Shown: positions 18,531 through 27,543, numbered from the stretch's first letter. The stretch: DNA of 63,371 nucleotides from Adhaeribacter rhizoryzae (GCF_008629685.1 NZ_VWSF01000030.1:1-63371); one strand, 5' to 3'. Translations and numbers: made by a program. Notes: generated by a model from the sequence alone, not told the origin.

Positions 18531-19235
18531 ATGCGTTCAACAGATTCTGACCAGAATAATATTACAATTACCCTACAGCAAAAAATACAAAATAAAATTA
18601 CCGAAATAGCAGCCGTTGCCGACGACCTACCCGGCGTAATTATTATTCACGATATTAGAAGTTTGTCGGTGGTGTATATGTCGCCGCGCGGAACCAGTAC
18701 GTTGGGGGTAAGTCTGGAAGAAGTAATTGCCTTAGGGCCAGATTACCACAAGGCGTTTTTTAATCCCGAAGAATCGCAGGAGTATGTACCCCAGATTATT
18801 GAATTTCTGCAACGCAACAACAACGCCGAAAGCTTGTCTTTGCTGCAGCAGGTAAAAGGCCCGCACCAAACAAACTGGACCTGGTATGCCTCCACCATGA
18901 AAATATTACTTTGGAACAAGGCCGACGAACCCGTCCTGACCATAACCATTGCTATTCCTATCGATACCAAACATCACATCTCGGCTAAAGTTGGCCGGTT
19001 ACTCGACGAGAATAATTTCCTCCGCAAGCACTTTCACTTGTTTTCGCAACTTTCTAAAAGAGAGCAGCAGGTATTAAAGCTGTTAGCCTTGGGCAAAAGC
19101 GCCACCGAAATTGCCGATGCATTATTTATTGCCACCGCTACCGCCGAAACCCACCGGCGCAATATCCGGCAAAAACTAAACGCTGAATCGGCTTACGAAC
19201 TTTCGCAGTACGCCCGGGCTTTTAATTTAATCTGA
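18531..19235 (+). CDS. PAS-LuxR transcriptional regulator
   Basis: The protein has 234 residues. The N-terminal half is a PAS-like sensor (about 25-145, VIIIHDIRSLSVVYMSPRGTSTLG, then the core tryptophans WTWYASTMKIL). The C-terminal 65 residues are a LuxR/GerE helix-turn-helix (LSKREQQVLKLLALGKSATEIAD, then TVETH-like TAETHRRNIRQKLN). This one-component layout is common in Bacteroidota. It lies 450 bases from the PAS/CZB-like pair on the same strand; a link is possible but unproven. Signal and targets are unknown. Confidence 0.87.
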   Translation: MRSTDSDQNNITITLQQKIQNKITEIAAVADDLPGVIIIHDIRSLSVVYMSPRGTSTLGVSLEEVIALGPDYHKAFFNPEESQEYVPQIIEFLQRNNNAESLSLLQQVKGPHQTNWTWYASTMKILLWNKADEPVLTITIAIPIDTKHHISAKVGRLLDENNFLRKHFHLFSQLSKREQQVLKLLALGKSATEIADALFIATATAETHRRNIRQKLNAESAYELSQYARAFNLI

Positions 19236-19324
19236 GCTACCTTAAATTATCTGTTTATTTGGCATGATGCTTGGATTTAACTAGTTCTGGATGAACTCGC
19301 TAAAATCCTCATCTGCCTACTAAC

Positions 19325-20029
19325 ATGAAAAGATTAATAATAGCGGCTGGTTTACTCTTTGGAGTTGCCCTGGCCCAAACCGTTACGGCCCAGGTAGCGG
19401 TAATAAATATTGGCAGCCAGCCGGTTTGGGGCCCGGTCGGGTACGATTACGTAGAATATTATTACTTGCCCGATATTGATATGTATTATCATGTGCCCAC
19501 GCAGCAATACGTGTACCTGGTAAACCGGCGCTGGGTCTTTGCGCGGGTTTTGCCACCCCATTTGCGGGGTTACGATATTTACCGGGACTACAAAGTAGTA
19601 ATTAACGAACCCCGGCCTTATTTGTACCACGACCGTTATCGCAAATATTACGGGCATTACCGCGGCAGCATGGGCCAGGCAATAATCCGCGACAGCCGCG
19701 ATTCGCGGTATTTTGTTAATCCGGGGCATCCGGCTTATAACCGGCCCAACTATGCTTATCGCAACCAAAACCATTACCGCGACCAGTACGACAATCGTTA
19801 CGAGCGTTACGAATCAAATAATCGGCGGCCAAACGACCGGAACAATCAACGCGAAGACCGGCGCAACGACTACCGAACCGAAAATAATAATCGTTTTCGC
19901 AGCGACAATGATAACCGCTATCGTAAGGATAATGATGCGCGGTTCCGGGATAATAACGAGAGTCGGTTCCGTAATAACCAAAACGACCGGGATAGGTTTA
20001 ACTCCCGCAGCTACCGCGCGCGAGACTAA
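19325..20029 (+). CDS. Secreted basic protein with Arg/Asn/Asp-rich tail
   Basis: The protein has 234 residues with a signal peptide ending TVTAQ (about residue 23). The middle (25-130) is tyrosine-rich: VWGPVGYDYVEYYYLPDIDMYYHVP and RDYKVVINEPRPYLYHDRY. From about residue 140 the sequence is low complexity, almost only R, N, D, Y, F, with repeated words such as DNRYR, DARFRDNN and ESRFRNN. Related Tyr-rich exported proteins are common in Bacteroidota but have no known function. The tail may bind polyanions such as cell-surface polysaccharide or nucleic acid; that is a guess from charge. A strong terminator follows. Confidence 0.7.
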   Translation: MKRLIIAAGLLFGVALAQTVTAQVAVINIGSQPVWGPVGYDYVEYYYLPDIDMYYHVPTQQYVYLVNRRWVFARVLPPHLRGYDIYRDYKVVINEPRPYLYHDRYRKYYGHYRGSMGQAIIRDSRDSRYFVNPGHPAYNRPNYAYRNQNHYRDQYDNRYERYESNNRRPNDRNNQREDRRNDYRTENNNRFRSDNDNRYRKDNDARFRDNNESRFRNNQNDRDRFNSRSYRARD

Positions 20030-20064
20030 TTCTGCGGTAATAGCTTATTTTTATTATTTGTTCT

Positions 20065-20092
20065 AAAAGCCAGGTTTTTGCCTGGCTTTTTT
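20065..20092 (+). terminator. Intrinsic terminator after the basic secreted protein gene
   Basis: The stem AAAAGCCAGG / CCTGGCTTTT has a short TTTTG loop and is followed by a T-run. It is 36 bases beyond the stop codon. Confidence 0.9.
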
Positions 20093-20209
20093 GTTTAAGG
20101 TTTCTTAATTTCTTAACCTGACCTTAAAACAAATTTACATACAACCAGTTAATTTAATGTCAGAGCTTACTAACATTCGTTAGCGAGATTATTTACACCA
20201 ACGTTACTT

Positions 20210-20920
20210 ATGAAAACCACTCTTATCCGAGCCAATGAACGGGGCTTAAAAGATCTTGGCTGGCTGCAAAGCAATTTATCGTTTAGTTTTTCGGGTTATC
20301 AAAATCCGGTACGGCAGGGTTTTGGCTTGTTAAAGGTGTTTAACGATGATTTTGTATATCCCCGAAATGGTTTTGGGCTGCACGCGCACCTGAATATGGA
20401 AATTATTTCGGTTATGCTGCAAGGCCGCATGAGCCACAAAGATAATTTGGGCTACACCGAGGTGGTAGAAAAAGACTGGGTGCAAATAATGAGCGCCGGC
20501 AGCGGCCTGCGCCACGAAGAACACAACGTAGGCGAAGAAGATGTGAATTTTCTGCAAATCTGGATAGAGCCCAAGCTGCAAAATATTATGCCCCGGTACC
20601 AGCGCCGGCAATTTCCGGAAGATAAGCGGCACAATAAATTAATTACCATTGTGAGTAACGAAGAGGGCCAGGCGCATTGCTGGATTAACCAAAACGCCCG
20701 CCTGAGTTTGGGCTATTATGAGCAAGGCCAGCATATTACTTATTCGCTTAACCCACTTAACCGCTGCATATTTATTTTTAATATTAGCGGCCAGCTAACC
20801 ATTGCAGACGAAACTTTGCAGCCGCGCGATTCTCTAGGTATTTGGGAAACCGATACCATTGCTATTACTACCAACGCCGAATGTCGCTTTTTAATAGTAG
20901 ACGTGCCCATTAATAATTAA
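20210..20920 (+). CDS. Pirin family protein (bicupin, YhhW-like)
   Basis: The 236-residue protein is a two-cupin pirin. The N-terminal cupin carries metal ligands in GLHAHLNMEI (His, His) and LRHEEHNVGEEDVNFLQIW (His, Glu). The C-terminal cupin (about 130-230) lacks obvious ligands, as usual. E. coli YhhW has quercetinase activity in vitro; the natural role of such proteins is not settled. It is monocistronic, starting about 180 bases after the preceding terminator. Confidence 0.92.
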   Translation: MKTTLIRANERGLKDLGWLQSNLSFSFSGYQNPVRQGFGLLKVFNDDFVYPRNGFGLHAHLNMEIISVMLQGRMSHKDNLGYTEVVEKDWVQIMSAGSGLRHEEHNVGEEDVNFLQIWIEPKLQNIMPRYQRRQFPEDKRHNKLITIVSNEEGQAHCWINQNARLSLGYYEQGQHITYSLNPLNRCIFIFNISGQLTIADETLQPRDSLGIWETDTIAITTNAECRFLIVDVPINN

Positions 20921-20942
20921 AAAAGCCACCGTTGCGGGTGGC
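20917..20942 (-). terminator. Minus-strand terminator for the small lipoprotein gene
   Basis: The stem GCCACC / GGTGGC is preceded on the plus strand by a run of six A, which reads as a T-run on the minus strand. It therefore terminates transcription coming from the gene at 21016-21297, and overlaps the pirin stop codon. Confidence 0.7.
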
Positions 20943-21015
20943 TTCCAAAGTAAAATATTAGCTACTGCTGAAAAATCGTCGGTTACCGGCAGGTTAATGC
21001 AGCAGCTTTTATTTT

Positions 21016-21297
21016 TTATTCTTTTGGTTTATCTACTACGCCATCGTTATCGCGGTCGCGGGCACCTGTATCACCATCGGTTCTTTCGTAAGCATTATCC
21101 ATGCTTTCTAAATTCGAGGGGTCGGTGCTGGTAGGTTGGTTGCCCGAAACATTATGGTCGTTCGGATTTTTATCTTTAGCATCACTTTCTTCCACGTTGG
21201 TGTCTCCGGAATCGGTGCCGGTGCTGCAAGCGCCTACACTCAGGCCCATTACCAACGCAAAAGCCACCACCCGTATTTTTTCTGTTATAATTTTCAT
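21016..21297 (-). CDS. Small acidic lipoprotein
   Basis: From the ATG at 21297 the protein has 93 residues: a lipoprotein signal (MKIITEKIRVVAFALVMGL) with lipobox VGAC, then a very acidic, Asn/Asp/Ser-rich tail. The end (DGDTGARDRDNDGVVDKP) contains a DxDxDG-type word like those of Ca2+-binding loops. An upstream in-frame start at 21327 would put ten extra residues before the signal and is unlikely. No domain is recognised. Surface exposure is inferred from the signal. Confidence 0.7.
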   Translation of the reverse strand: MKIITEKIRVVAFALVMGLSVGACSTGTDSGDTNVEESDAKDKNPNDHNVSGNQPTSTDPSNLESMDNAYERTDGDTGARDRDNDGVVDKPKE

Positions 21298-21485
21298 AGT
21301 TTCTAGGTTAGTTAATTCTGTTTTCAATAACCTTAAACCTTAAGGTTGGGAATATAATGGTACCCAATAAGGCTTAATTCCGTAGTTTACGCAAGGCTAT
21401 ACGCATAAGTTAAACAGGATAAAGGTAAAATAAACCAAAGTTTAGCTTCCGGCAATTTTAAAAAGGCTTACTCCTATTTATTCTA

Positions 21486-21493
21486 TAATTTTG
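21486..21493 (+). promoter_or_regulatory. -7 box TAATTTTG of the 91-residue protein gene
   Basis: The octamer fits the Bacteroidota -7 consensus TAnnTTTG and lies 32 bases before the ATG at 21525. No clear -33 TTTG is present at the right distance. Confidence 0.45.
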
Positions 21494-21524
21494 AAGCCGG
21501 TAAGCGCCCCCGAACTAAAAACAA

Positions 21525-21800
21525 ATGGCTAAAAGCAGAAAACTACCCATAAAAAAACCATCTACCCGCAAACCGGCGAAGAAAAGCTTTGATAGGCGGG
21601 GGCTTTTACGCCAGTTACTCATTATTTTTCTGCTGAGCTTTTTTATCTCTACTGCCTTAATTATTTACTTATTCGGCATGACCGAAGATTTTTTCTCCCG
21701 TTTGTTCTCGTGCCTGCTGGTAGTTTTCCTATTTATTTCTAGTATGGTGCTGGGCATTATTCCGGCCATCAACTACTTGGGCAATAAATGGCTAAAATAG
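21525..21800 (+). CDS. Small two-segment membrane protein, basic N-terminus
   Basis: The 91-residue protein has a lysine/arginine-rich start (MAKSRKLPIKKPSTRKPAKK). Two membrane segments follow, at about 30-50 and 60-82, with a short loop. I recognise no family. A -7 box lies 32 bases upstream. It is followed after 36 bases by the HMA-AraC regulator on the same strand and may be co-transcribed with it. Confidence 0.6.
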   Translation: MAKSRKLPIKKPSTRKPAKKSFDRRGLLRQLLIIFLLSFFISTALIIYLFGMTEDFFSRLFSCLLVVFLFISSMVLGIIPAINYLGNKWLK

Positions 21801-21836
21801 TTATTTTTGTAAAAGAAGTTAATAAGTTCAACCGCC

Positions 21837-22412
21837 GTGAAAAACGCTCAACTGCACATTAAAAATATGGTTTGCCCGCGCTGCATTAGTACCGTAACCC
21901 GGGTACTAACCGAAGCCGGTTTGCCCGTAGCAGCAGTTACGCTCGGCGAAGCCCAAATATTAGCACCCGAAACCAACATAGATTTTGATGCACTAAACCA
22001 GGCTTTACAGCAGGAAGGCTTTGAACTGATTTACGACCGCGAAACACAACTTTCCGAAAAAATAAAAAACCTGCTGATTCATTACCTCGAACATTTTCAA
22101 ACCCATTACGAACCTGTTACAACTTCTGCTTTTCTTTCAGATAAACTAAACCTGCCTTACCAGCAGTTAAGCAAGGTATTTTCGCGCCAGGAAGGTACCA
22201 CCATCGAGAAATATTTTATTCGCCTGAAAATTGAGAAAGTAAAAGAACTGCTTAGTTATAACCAGCTTACTTTAAGCGAAATTGCCTACCAGCTAAAATA
22301 CAGCAGCGTGCAGCACCTCTCTAACCAGTTCAAAAAAGTTACGGGTTTCTCGGTAAGCGACTACAAAAACAGCACGGCTGCCCCCCGCACCTCACTCGAT
22401 TCGCTTATTTAA
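21837..22412 (+). CDS. AraC-family regulator with N-terminal heavy-metal (HMA) domain
   Basis: The protein has 191 residues. Residues 1-70 form an HMA-like ferredoxin fold with the metal motif MVCPRCI (Cys13 and Cys16). The C-terminal 100 residues are an AraC HTH pair (LSDKLNLPYQQLSKVF, then LTLSEIAYQLKYSSVQHLSNQF). A GTG start at 21837 is used. The fusion of a copper-chaperone-like domain to AraC is known in Bacteroidota near metal-resistance genes. The next plus-strand gene (23044) encodes a secreted metal-binding protein. I infer a copper- or soft-metal-responsive activator. Confidence 0.85.
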   Translation: MKNAQLHIKNMVCPRCISTVTRVLTEAGLPVAAVTLGEAQILAPETNIDFDALNQALQQEGFELIYDRETQLSEKIKNLLIHYLEHFQTHYEPVTTSAFLSDKLNLPYQQLSKVFSRQEGTTIEKYFIRLKIEKVKELLSYNQLTLSEIAYQLKYSSVQHLSNQFKKVTGFSVSDYKNSTAAPRTSLDSLI

Positions 22413-22493
22413 CCCAAGCCACCCATTTACCGGTTCATCTATTTTGTCCCTGTCGCGGTATCAAGCACAAAAAATATATAAGCAAAAATAACA

Positions 22494-22576
22494 GGTAATA
22501 CCATTATCAAATGAATACTGCGCTTATAAATAAAACAAAGGCTGTACCTCCCATCCCGGTCATTCTGCAGAATGAC
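22494..22576. repeat. Dispersed intergenic repeat (family 2) with a perfect palindrome
   Basis: Bases 22494-22553 match 35045-35104 with seven differences in 60; the shared core includes AAATAAAACAAAGGCTGTAC. Just after it, 22559-22576 is a perfect 18-base palindrome (GTCATTCTGCAGAATGAC), whose half resembles the ends of the other repeats in this window. The rest of the 631-base gap 22413-23043 is AT-rich. A 98-codon frame across the repeat is not credible. Confidence 0.65.
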
Positions 22577-23043
22577 TGTGGTGAGTGGATATTCGTTTGT
22601 TATTATTTTATTGTTTCTAAAGCGCAATTCCTAATTAATATCGGTATAAATACTAGCGCCCCTATTCCGCTTAAAACAGGAGGGAAGGTTCTAGCACCTT
22701 TAATTATATATGCTTTAATTTATCTGGCTATTTATTTCCGGGGAAGAACAATAAATATCCCAAAACCGGAAAAAAAACAATCAGCCTTTTTCCTGAATGC
22801 GCTTTAAAGTTAATATGACTTACTTTATTTCATCCTGCTTCTGTTATAAATTAAACTTCCTGGCCCTGTTTAAATAATTACGATAACTATTTGGCCTCTG
22901 ATAAATTACCTGACCGAATATTTAAAAATATATTGGCTCAAATTTTGCAACAGCTTAGATATTTTCTATTTTACCACAAACGATACTTCGTTCGGTATTT
23001 TATTATTTACGTAAAAGGATTATATGAATAAACATTTACTTGC

Positions 23044-23583
23044 ATGATAACTTATAAGCATCATAAAATATGGATACTGGCAGTTCTTCTGTTGTTGAGT
23101 ACCGCAACCATCGCGCAAAATAATAAACCTACGCATGCTGCGGGACCGGCGCACGCGCACAAAGCAAACCACGGCGGCACGGTAAAATCGGCCGGCGATT
23201 ACCACATTGAATTAGTAGACCGGAAAGACCAATATTATATTTATTTGCTGGATGCCTCCGAACACGCTGTTAGTTTAAAAGGGGTAACCGGACTGGCCAT
23301 TTTGCGCGACGGCGACCGTACCGTGCATACCCAAAGCCTTAGCCCTACTTTTAATACCCATTTTGTTCTGCAAACCAAAGGCGTAGCGCACAGTGCCGTA
23401 ATTATTAACTTTATGGTGAACAACCAGAATATTACGGCTAAGTTCGAGAAAGGCAGTACTGGCGCCAGCGCGATGAACTTTTTCTGCCCGCAAAAATGCA
23501 CCGGCAGCGATAGTAATATTGCCGGCGTTTGCCCTAAATGCGGTACCGCCCTGTTAGATCGCCGGTTATTGGCAAAAGAATAA
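23044..23583 (+). CDS. Secreted protein with a heavy-metal-binding (HMBD-type) motif
   Basis: The protein has 179 residues. A signal peptide ends near TATIAQ (about 25). A His/Ala-rich segment follows (PTHAAGPAHAHKANHGG), then a beta-rich domain. Near residue 148 comes FFCPQKCTGSDSNIAGVCPKCG, a variant of the YxCPMHP...CPKCGM motif of heavy-metal-binding domains found in Cus/CopB-type efflux proteins. Four Cys and the His-rich stretch are plausible soft-metal ligands. It follows the HMA-AraC regulator, which supports a role in copper or related metal handling in the periplasm. Confidence 0.75.
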   Translation: MITYKHHKIWILAVLLLLSTATIAQNNKPTHAAGPAHAHKANHGGTVKSAGDYHIELVDRKDQYYIYLLDASEHAVSLKGVTGLAILRDGDRTVHTQSLSPTFNTHFVLQTKGVAHSAVIINFMVNNQNITAKFEKGSTGASAMNFFCPQKCTGSDSNIAGVCPKCGTALLDRRLLAKE

Positions 23584-23663
23584 AGATAGCCTGCTTTTTT
23601 TGTGCTGAATTGTTACAGAAATTAATACTCACATTTTATCCTGCGCAGCAATAACCGGTTCTT

Positions 23664-25196
23664 TTACCAGGTACCTTTATTTATATGATCGTTTTTCTTA
23701 TTCTGAATTCTTTTTAGCGGAATTTGCAGGCCATTGGTTCCTTCCAGCCAATCCCAGAGTTGGGTGTTTAAATCTTTGGCAATTTGCTGGTGCGCTGCAC
23801 TTCGGATTAAATTATTTACTTCCAGCGGATCTTGGGTTAAATCATAGAGTTCGTTTATATCCCAGGTTCCGTGGATGCGGGTAAATTTATAGCGGTCAGT
23901 GCGAATGCTGTGCATGGTGGGCGTTTGCGGAAAAGCATTTTCCCAGTAATATTCGTAAAATACTTTATCGCGCCAGGGCACTTGCTGCCCCTGCATTAAA
24001 GGCAACGCCGAAACGCCTTGCATCTGCTTTGGTTTATTCAGGCCGGCCAAATCCAGAATAGTAGGCGCAATATCCAGGTTCAAAACCATCTGGTTTATTT
24101 CGGTGCCGGGCTTAATTAAACCGGGTGCGCGGGCCAGCAGCGGCACCCGCATCGATTCTTCGTAGGCGTGGCGTTTATCAATCAGGCCGTGCTCGCCAAA
24201 TGAAAAGCCGTTATCGCCCATGTAAAATACCACCGTTTCCTCATCTAAGCCATTTTCTTTTAAATAAGCCAGCACCCGGCCAATGCTATCGTCTATGCCC
24301 AGCAACGTTTCGAGGTAATCCTGATAAAAGCGGTCGAAGTCGGTTTGGCCGTGGTACATGTAATCTACGCCGTGCCAGCTATAGCGCTGCGCTCGTACCC
24401 AATTCGGAATATCCTGGTAGTTAAACTTTAACTGATTGCCTTCGGGCATTTGCCACTTGCCTTTGGTAAACTGTTTACTCTGGGGCGTAGCCGTTATAAA
24501 CATAGAAGCCGGGTATTGAATTTGAATTTGCTGGTAGCGCCCTTTGTGCCGCTTGGCCGCACTAAACTCCGCGTGGACTGTTTTGTGCGAGAGATACATA
24601 AAAAACGGCTTGTTCTTTTTCCGCTGCTGTAACCACGCAATGGCTTCGTCGGTTAAAACATCCGAAATATAGGCGCTATCGGTATATTGTTTTTGCTTAC
24701 CATTAATATTAAGTTTAGGATTGTAATAAACACCCTGGCCCCGAAAACTGATCCAATGGTCGAAGCCCGGCCTTGGCTCGTCGCTGTCGCCGCCCATGTG
24801 CCACTTGCCCAGAAAAGCGGTTTGGTAACCAGCCTTTTGCAAATATTGCGGAAAATAAACCAGGCTGGCGGGTGCCGGCGCTTCGTTGTCTACTACGGTG
24901 TGCGTATGGGCATATTGCCCGGTTAAAATAGAAGCCCGGCTGGGCGAACAAAGCGCCGTGGTAACAAAAGCATTTTTAAAGTGAGCGCCTTCTTTAGCCA
25001 ACCTATCCATATTGGGCGTTTGCAACCCGGGTACTTTCCCCATGAAACCCATAAAATCATACCGGTGGTCATCGGAGAGAATATATATAACGTTTTTAGG
25101 TTTGGTTTTAGCCGTAGCAATTTGTGGCAATATATGCCAGTAAACAGCCAGTAATATTAATAGTAGAGATAACTTCCGGAGTAACTGTTTTGTCAT
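23664..25196 (-). CDS. Exported sulfatase (arylsulfatase/N-sulfatase type)
   Basis: From the ATG at 25196 the protein has 510 residues with a signal peptide (MTKQLLRKLSLLLILLAV). A frame with 18 more residues upstream exists but would bury the signal. The sulfatase motif CSPSRASILTGQ contains the formylglycine cysteine (Cys83). Metal residues are seen in YILSDDHRYDFMGF and MGDNGFSFGEHG, and KTVHAEF and EYYWENAFPQTP follow. It should hydrolyse sulfate esters, probably on a polysaccharide, in the periplasm or outside. The maturase (FGE or anSME) and sugar hydrolases are not nearby, so the substrate is open. Confidence 0.92.
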   Translation of the reverse strand: MTKQLLRKLSLLLILLAVYWHILPQIATAKTKPKNVIYILSDDHRYDFMGFMGKVPGLQTPNMDRLAKEGAHFKNAFVTTALCSPSRASILTGQYAHTHTVVDNEAPAPASLVYFPQYLQKAGYQTAFLGKWHMGGDSDEPRPGFDHWISFRGQGVYYNPKLNINGKQKQYTDSAYISDVLTDEAIAWLQQRKKNKPFFMYLSHKTVHAEFSAAKRHKGRYQQIQIQYPASMFITATPQSKQFTKGKWQMPEGNQLKFNYQDIPNWVRAQRYSWHGVDYMYHGQTDFDRFYQDYLETLLGIDDSIGRVLAYLKENGLDEETVVFYMGDNGFSFGEHGLIDKRHAYEESMRVPLLARAPGLIKPGTEINQMVLNLDIAPTILDLAGLNKPKQMQGVSALPLMQGQQVPWRDKVFYEYYWENAFPQTPTMHSIRTDRYKFTRIHGTWDINELYDLTQDPLEVNNLIRSAAHQQIAKDLNTQLWDWLEGTNGLQIPLKRIQNKKNDHINKGTW

Positions 25197-25310
25197 GTTT
25201 GCGGATATGTTAGCCGGTGGGTAGGCAATAATATTTGTTATTTTATACAATTACTGACGTTACGCTACACTCTAGTGGAATATTAAATTTTGGTATTTCT
25301 AATTCAACCC

Positions 25311-25367
25311 TGTCATTCAGGAGGAAACTATTTGGCTGCCTGCTAAATAATTTCCTCCTGAATGACA
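25311..25367. repeat. Dispersed palindromic repeat, compact copy
   Basis: The arms TGTCATTCAGGAGGAAA (25311-25327) and TTTCCTCCTGAATGACA (25351-25367) are perfect inverted 17-mers. The centre contains GCCTGCTAAATA, whose reverse complement also sits in the centre of the copy at 31111-31184, so that copy is the same element inverted. It lies between the sulfatase and sorB-like genes. Confidence 0.85.
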
Positions 25368-25414
25368 AGTGTGGGTTACTTAAACTTCCTTTTTTAAGGT
25401 TTGTATAAATTCAG

Positions 25415-25849
25415 TTACAACTTATACCACTCTATACTCTTTAACGGTGGCCGGCGGCCTTCATTGGTAGGCGCGTAATTTTTGGCGAGGTAGTCTAATA
25501 TTTCGGGTTCGGCTTTGCCCAGGTCCCACAAGCCTTGGGTTTGCTGCATCCACCTAATAGTAGCCAGCCAGCCGTCGCGGGTAGCACGTTTATCGGTTAT
25601 GAGTTTTGGCGAATGGCAGCGCACACAATTTTGCTTTACCAAAGTGTACCCAGGGGCCATAATTAAACCTGTTTGTTTATCCACCGAATCAGCCACTACT
25701 GTAAACGCCAGCGTATAGGCATTATTAATAGTAGGCTGCTGGCGCGATAAACTGGTATTAATGCTCAAAACCAACAACACTAAAAAAACAACTACCCCCA
25801 CCCCTGCCTTTTGCATTCCTTTAAAAGATTTATTCAATATTTTATTCAC
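25415..25849 (-). CDS. sorB: Monohaem cytochrome c, SorB-like subunit
   Basis: The protein has 144 residues with one N-terminal membrane segment (about 15-32) and a single haem motif CVRCH (Cys75, Cys78, His79). A likely distal region contains LITDKRATRDGW and WMQQTQGLWDLG. It follows the SorA-like gene after 73 bases on the same strand. In sulfite dehydrogenases SorB accepts electrons from the molybdenum subunit. The N-terminal anchor would place it on the periplasmic face of the membrane. Confidence 0.78.
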   Translation of the reverse strand: MNKILNKSFKGMQKAGVGVVVFLVLLVLSINTSLSRQQPTINNAYTLAFTVVADSVDKQTGLIMAPGYTLVKQNCVRCHSPKLITDKRATRDGWLATIRWMQQTQGLWDLGKAEPEILDYLAKNYAPTNEGRRPPLKSIEWYKL

Positions 25850-25922
25850 CTTAAATTATTCAAAGCAATATCAGACTTTAACTTATTAGCGGTTTATTTC
25901 GCCCTATACTATTTATCTATTA

Positions 25923-27167
25923 TTAAACAACTTCTACGGCAATGCGGTGGCAGGCATTATTCAGGTAGCCCCCGGGGTTCCAGGCCGGTACCAGCATGGG
26001 CTGCATTACGTTTTCGCTATCGGTGGCGCGGGCCCATACCTCGTAGTAACCTTTCTGGGGTAATTTTAGGGCGGCACTCCATTGCTGCCAGCAGTTGCGG
26101 TTGCGCTGACTTTTTACCGTAGCTTTATGCCACGTAGCCCCAAAATCGTATGAAACGTGCATTTCCTTTATTTTGCGGTCGCCGGCCCAGGCATGGCCGC
26201 GTAATTCCAACGGTTTACCTTCGGTGAGTTGGGCACCGGTTTTGGGGTAAGTTATCAGCGATTTTACCGGCATGGCTTCTATAATACGCATGTTTTCGTT
26301 GGTAGCTGTAATTTTAGCGCCGGGGGCAATCGGGTTCTTGGGTAAGCGGTAATCGGTACCGTTCATTTTGGCGCCATCGTGTATTTTGTTCCGGATAGCA
26401 ATACGGGTTAACCATTTACCACTGGTAGAGGCTGGCCAGCCGCCAAATAACACGCGTAGCGGGTAACCATGTACTACCGGAATATCTTGTCCGTTCATAG
26501 CCCAGGCAATGAGGGCTTCATCTTCCAGGGCTTTGCGCATAGGTACGCCCCGCGAAATAGGCACTTCGTCTTTGCCGCTCAAATGTTTATCGCGGCCGTA
26601 ATAACCTATATATACCGCATCTTTTTTAATACCGGCTGCCTCCAGCACATCGCGCAGGCGCACACCCGTCCATTCGCAGCAACCCACGCCGCCCGTTGTC
26701 CATTGGTTACCGTGGCCCGGCGGACTATATTCGGAACGGCCATTGCCGGCGCATTCGTGCACCAATTGGTAGGTGTGGTGTTTAAACTTCTTCTTCAGAT
26801 CGTCGAGGGTAAACACCGTTTGCTTTTCCACGGATTCGCCATCAATCGTTAACGTCCAGGTTTTCGCATCCAGATTTTCGGGAATCAGGCCGTTGTTCCG
26901 GACAAATAATTTATTAGCGGGGGTAATAACATCGTCGAGTAAGTGCGGTGGCGTTTCTATGTTCCAGGGCTTATCGCTCAGCACTACCAGGTCGGGGTGC
27001 TTTTCTTTCAGGCTGAAACCATCGCCTAAGGTTAGTTTTTGCTGGCCAGTTCCGGTTGTGCCGCTGCCCTTTGCCCATAAATTATTGCCCAATGCCAGGC
27101 CGGCTAAACCCAATCCGGTTTTTACTAAAAATTGCCGGCGGCTTTTCTGTATTTCATCTTTTGCCAT
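25923..27167 (-). CDS. sorA: Sulfite oxidase/dehydrogenase molybdopterin subunit (SorA-like)
   Basis: From the ATG at 27167 the protein has 414 residues, with a Tat-type signal (SRRQFLVKTGLGLAGLAL). The oxidoreductase molybdopterin domain covers about 80-280. The molybdenum cysteine lies in VHECAGNGRSEYSPPG (near 135), with GGVGCCEWTGVRLRDVL after it. A dimerisation domain ends the protein (about 290-400). Family members oxidise sulfite to sulfate in the periplasm. Pairing with a cytochrome c gene fits the SorAB type. The upstream TTG at 27176 is a less likely start. Confidence 0.88.
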   Translation of the reverse strand: MAKDEIQKSRRQFLVKTGLGLAGLALGNNLWAKGSGTTGTGQQKLTLGDGFSLKEKHPDLVVLSDKPWNIETPPHLLDDVITPANKLFVRNNGLIPENLDAKTWTLTIDGESVEKQTVFTLDDLKKKFKHHTYQLVHECAGNGRSEYSPPGHGNQWTTGGVGCCEWTGVRLRDVLEAAGIKKDAVYIGYYGRDKHLSGKDEVPISRGVPMRKALEDEALIAWAMNGQDIPVVHGYPLRVLFGGWPASTSGKWLTRIAIRNKIHDGAKMNGTDYRLPKNPIAPGAKITATNENMRIIEAMPVKSLITYPKTGAQLTEGKPLELRGHAWAGDRKIKEMHVSYDFGATWHKATVKSQRNRNCWQQWSAALKLPQKGYYEVWARATDSENVMQPMLVPAWNPGGYLNNACHRIAVEVV

Positions 27168-27543
27168 TATTTGCAATAATATACTTTTATATAAACCAGG
27201 TTAACCTATGTTAAGCGCTGTTAAGTCCGGTTTAATTACGCTAATTTAAACTGGTATTAACTTTTATTTTATAATGAATATTGGCGGCCCTTTAAGCCGA
27301 ACGTAGAATTGATTTCCGGCTAAATATAAAAATTATTCTCTTTTATTTTATCAACAGCTGCCACCAACAGCTTTTTCGCCCGATAAACTTAACTAATATT
27401 ACATGCCATCTTTGTCCCCAACACCAAAGACTATTTTTCTTAACCTTATTCATTTAGTTTATCCGGATTCAAAACGAAAACAGAATAATTATCAGTATTG
27501 CTTTTCGTTTTAAACAGAACAGATAAAATCCCCTTTAATCCCA

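Noticed and set aside
22511-22807. Plus-strand 98-codon frame between the AraC and metal-binding genes
   Set aside because: It starts inside repeat family 2 and crosses the perfect palindrome at 22559; the peptide has no recognisable features.
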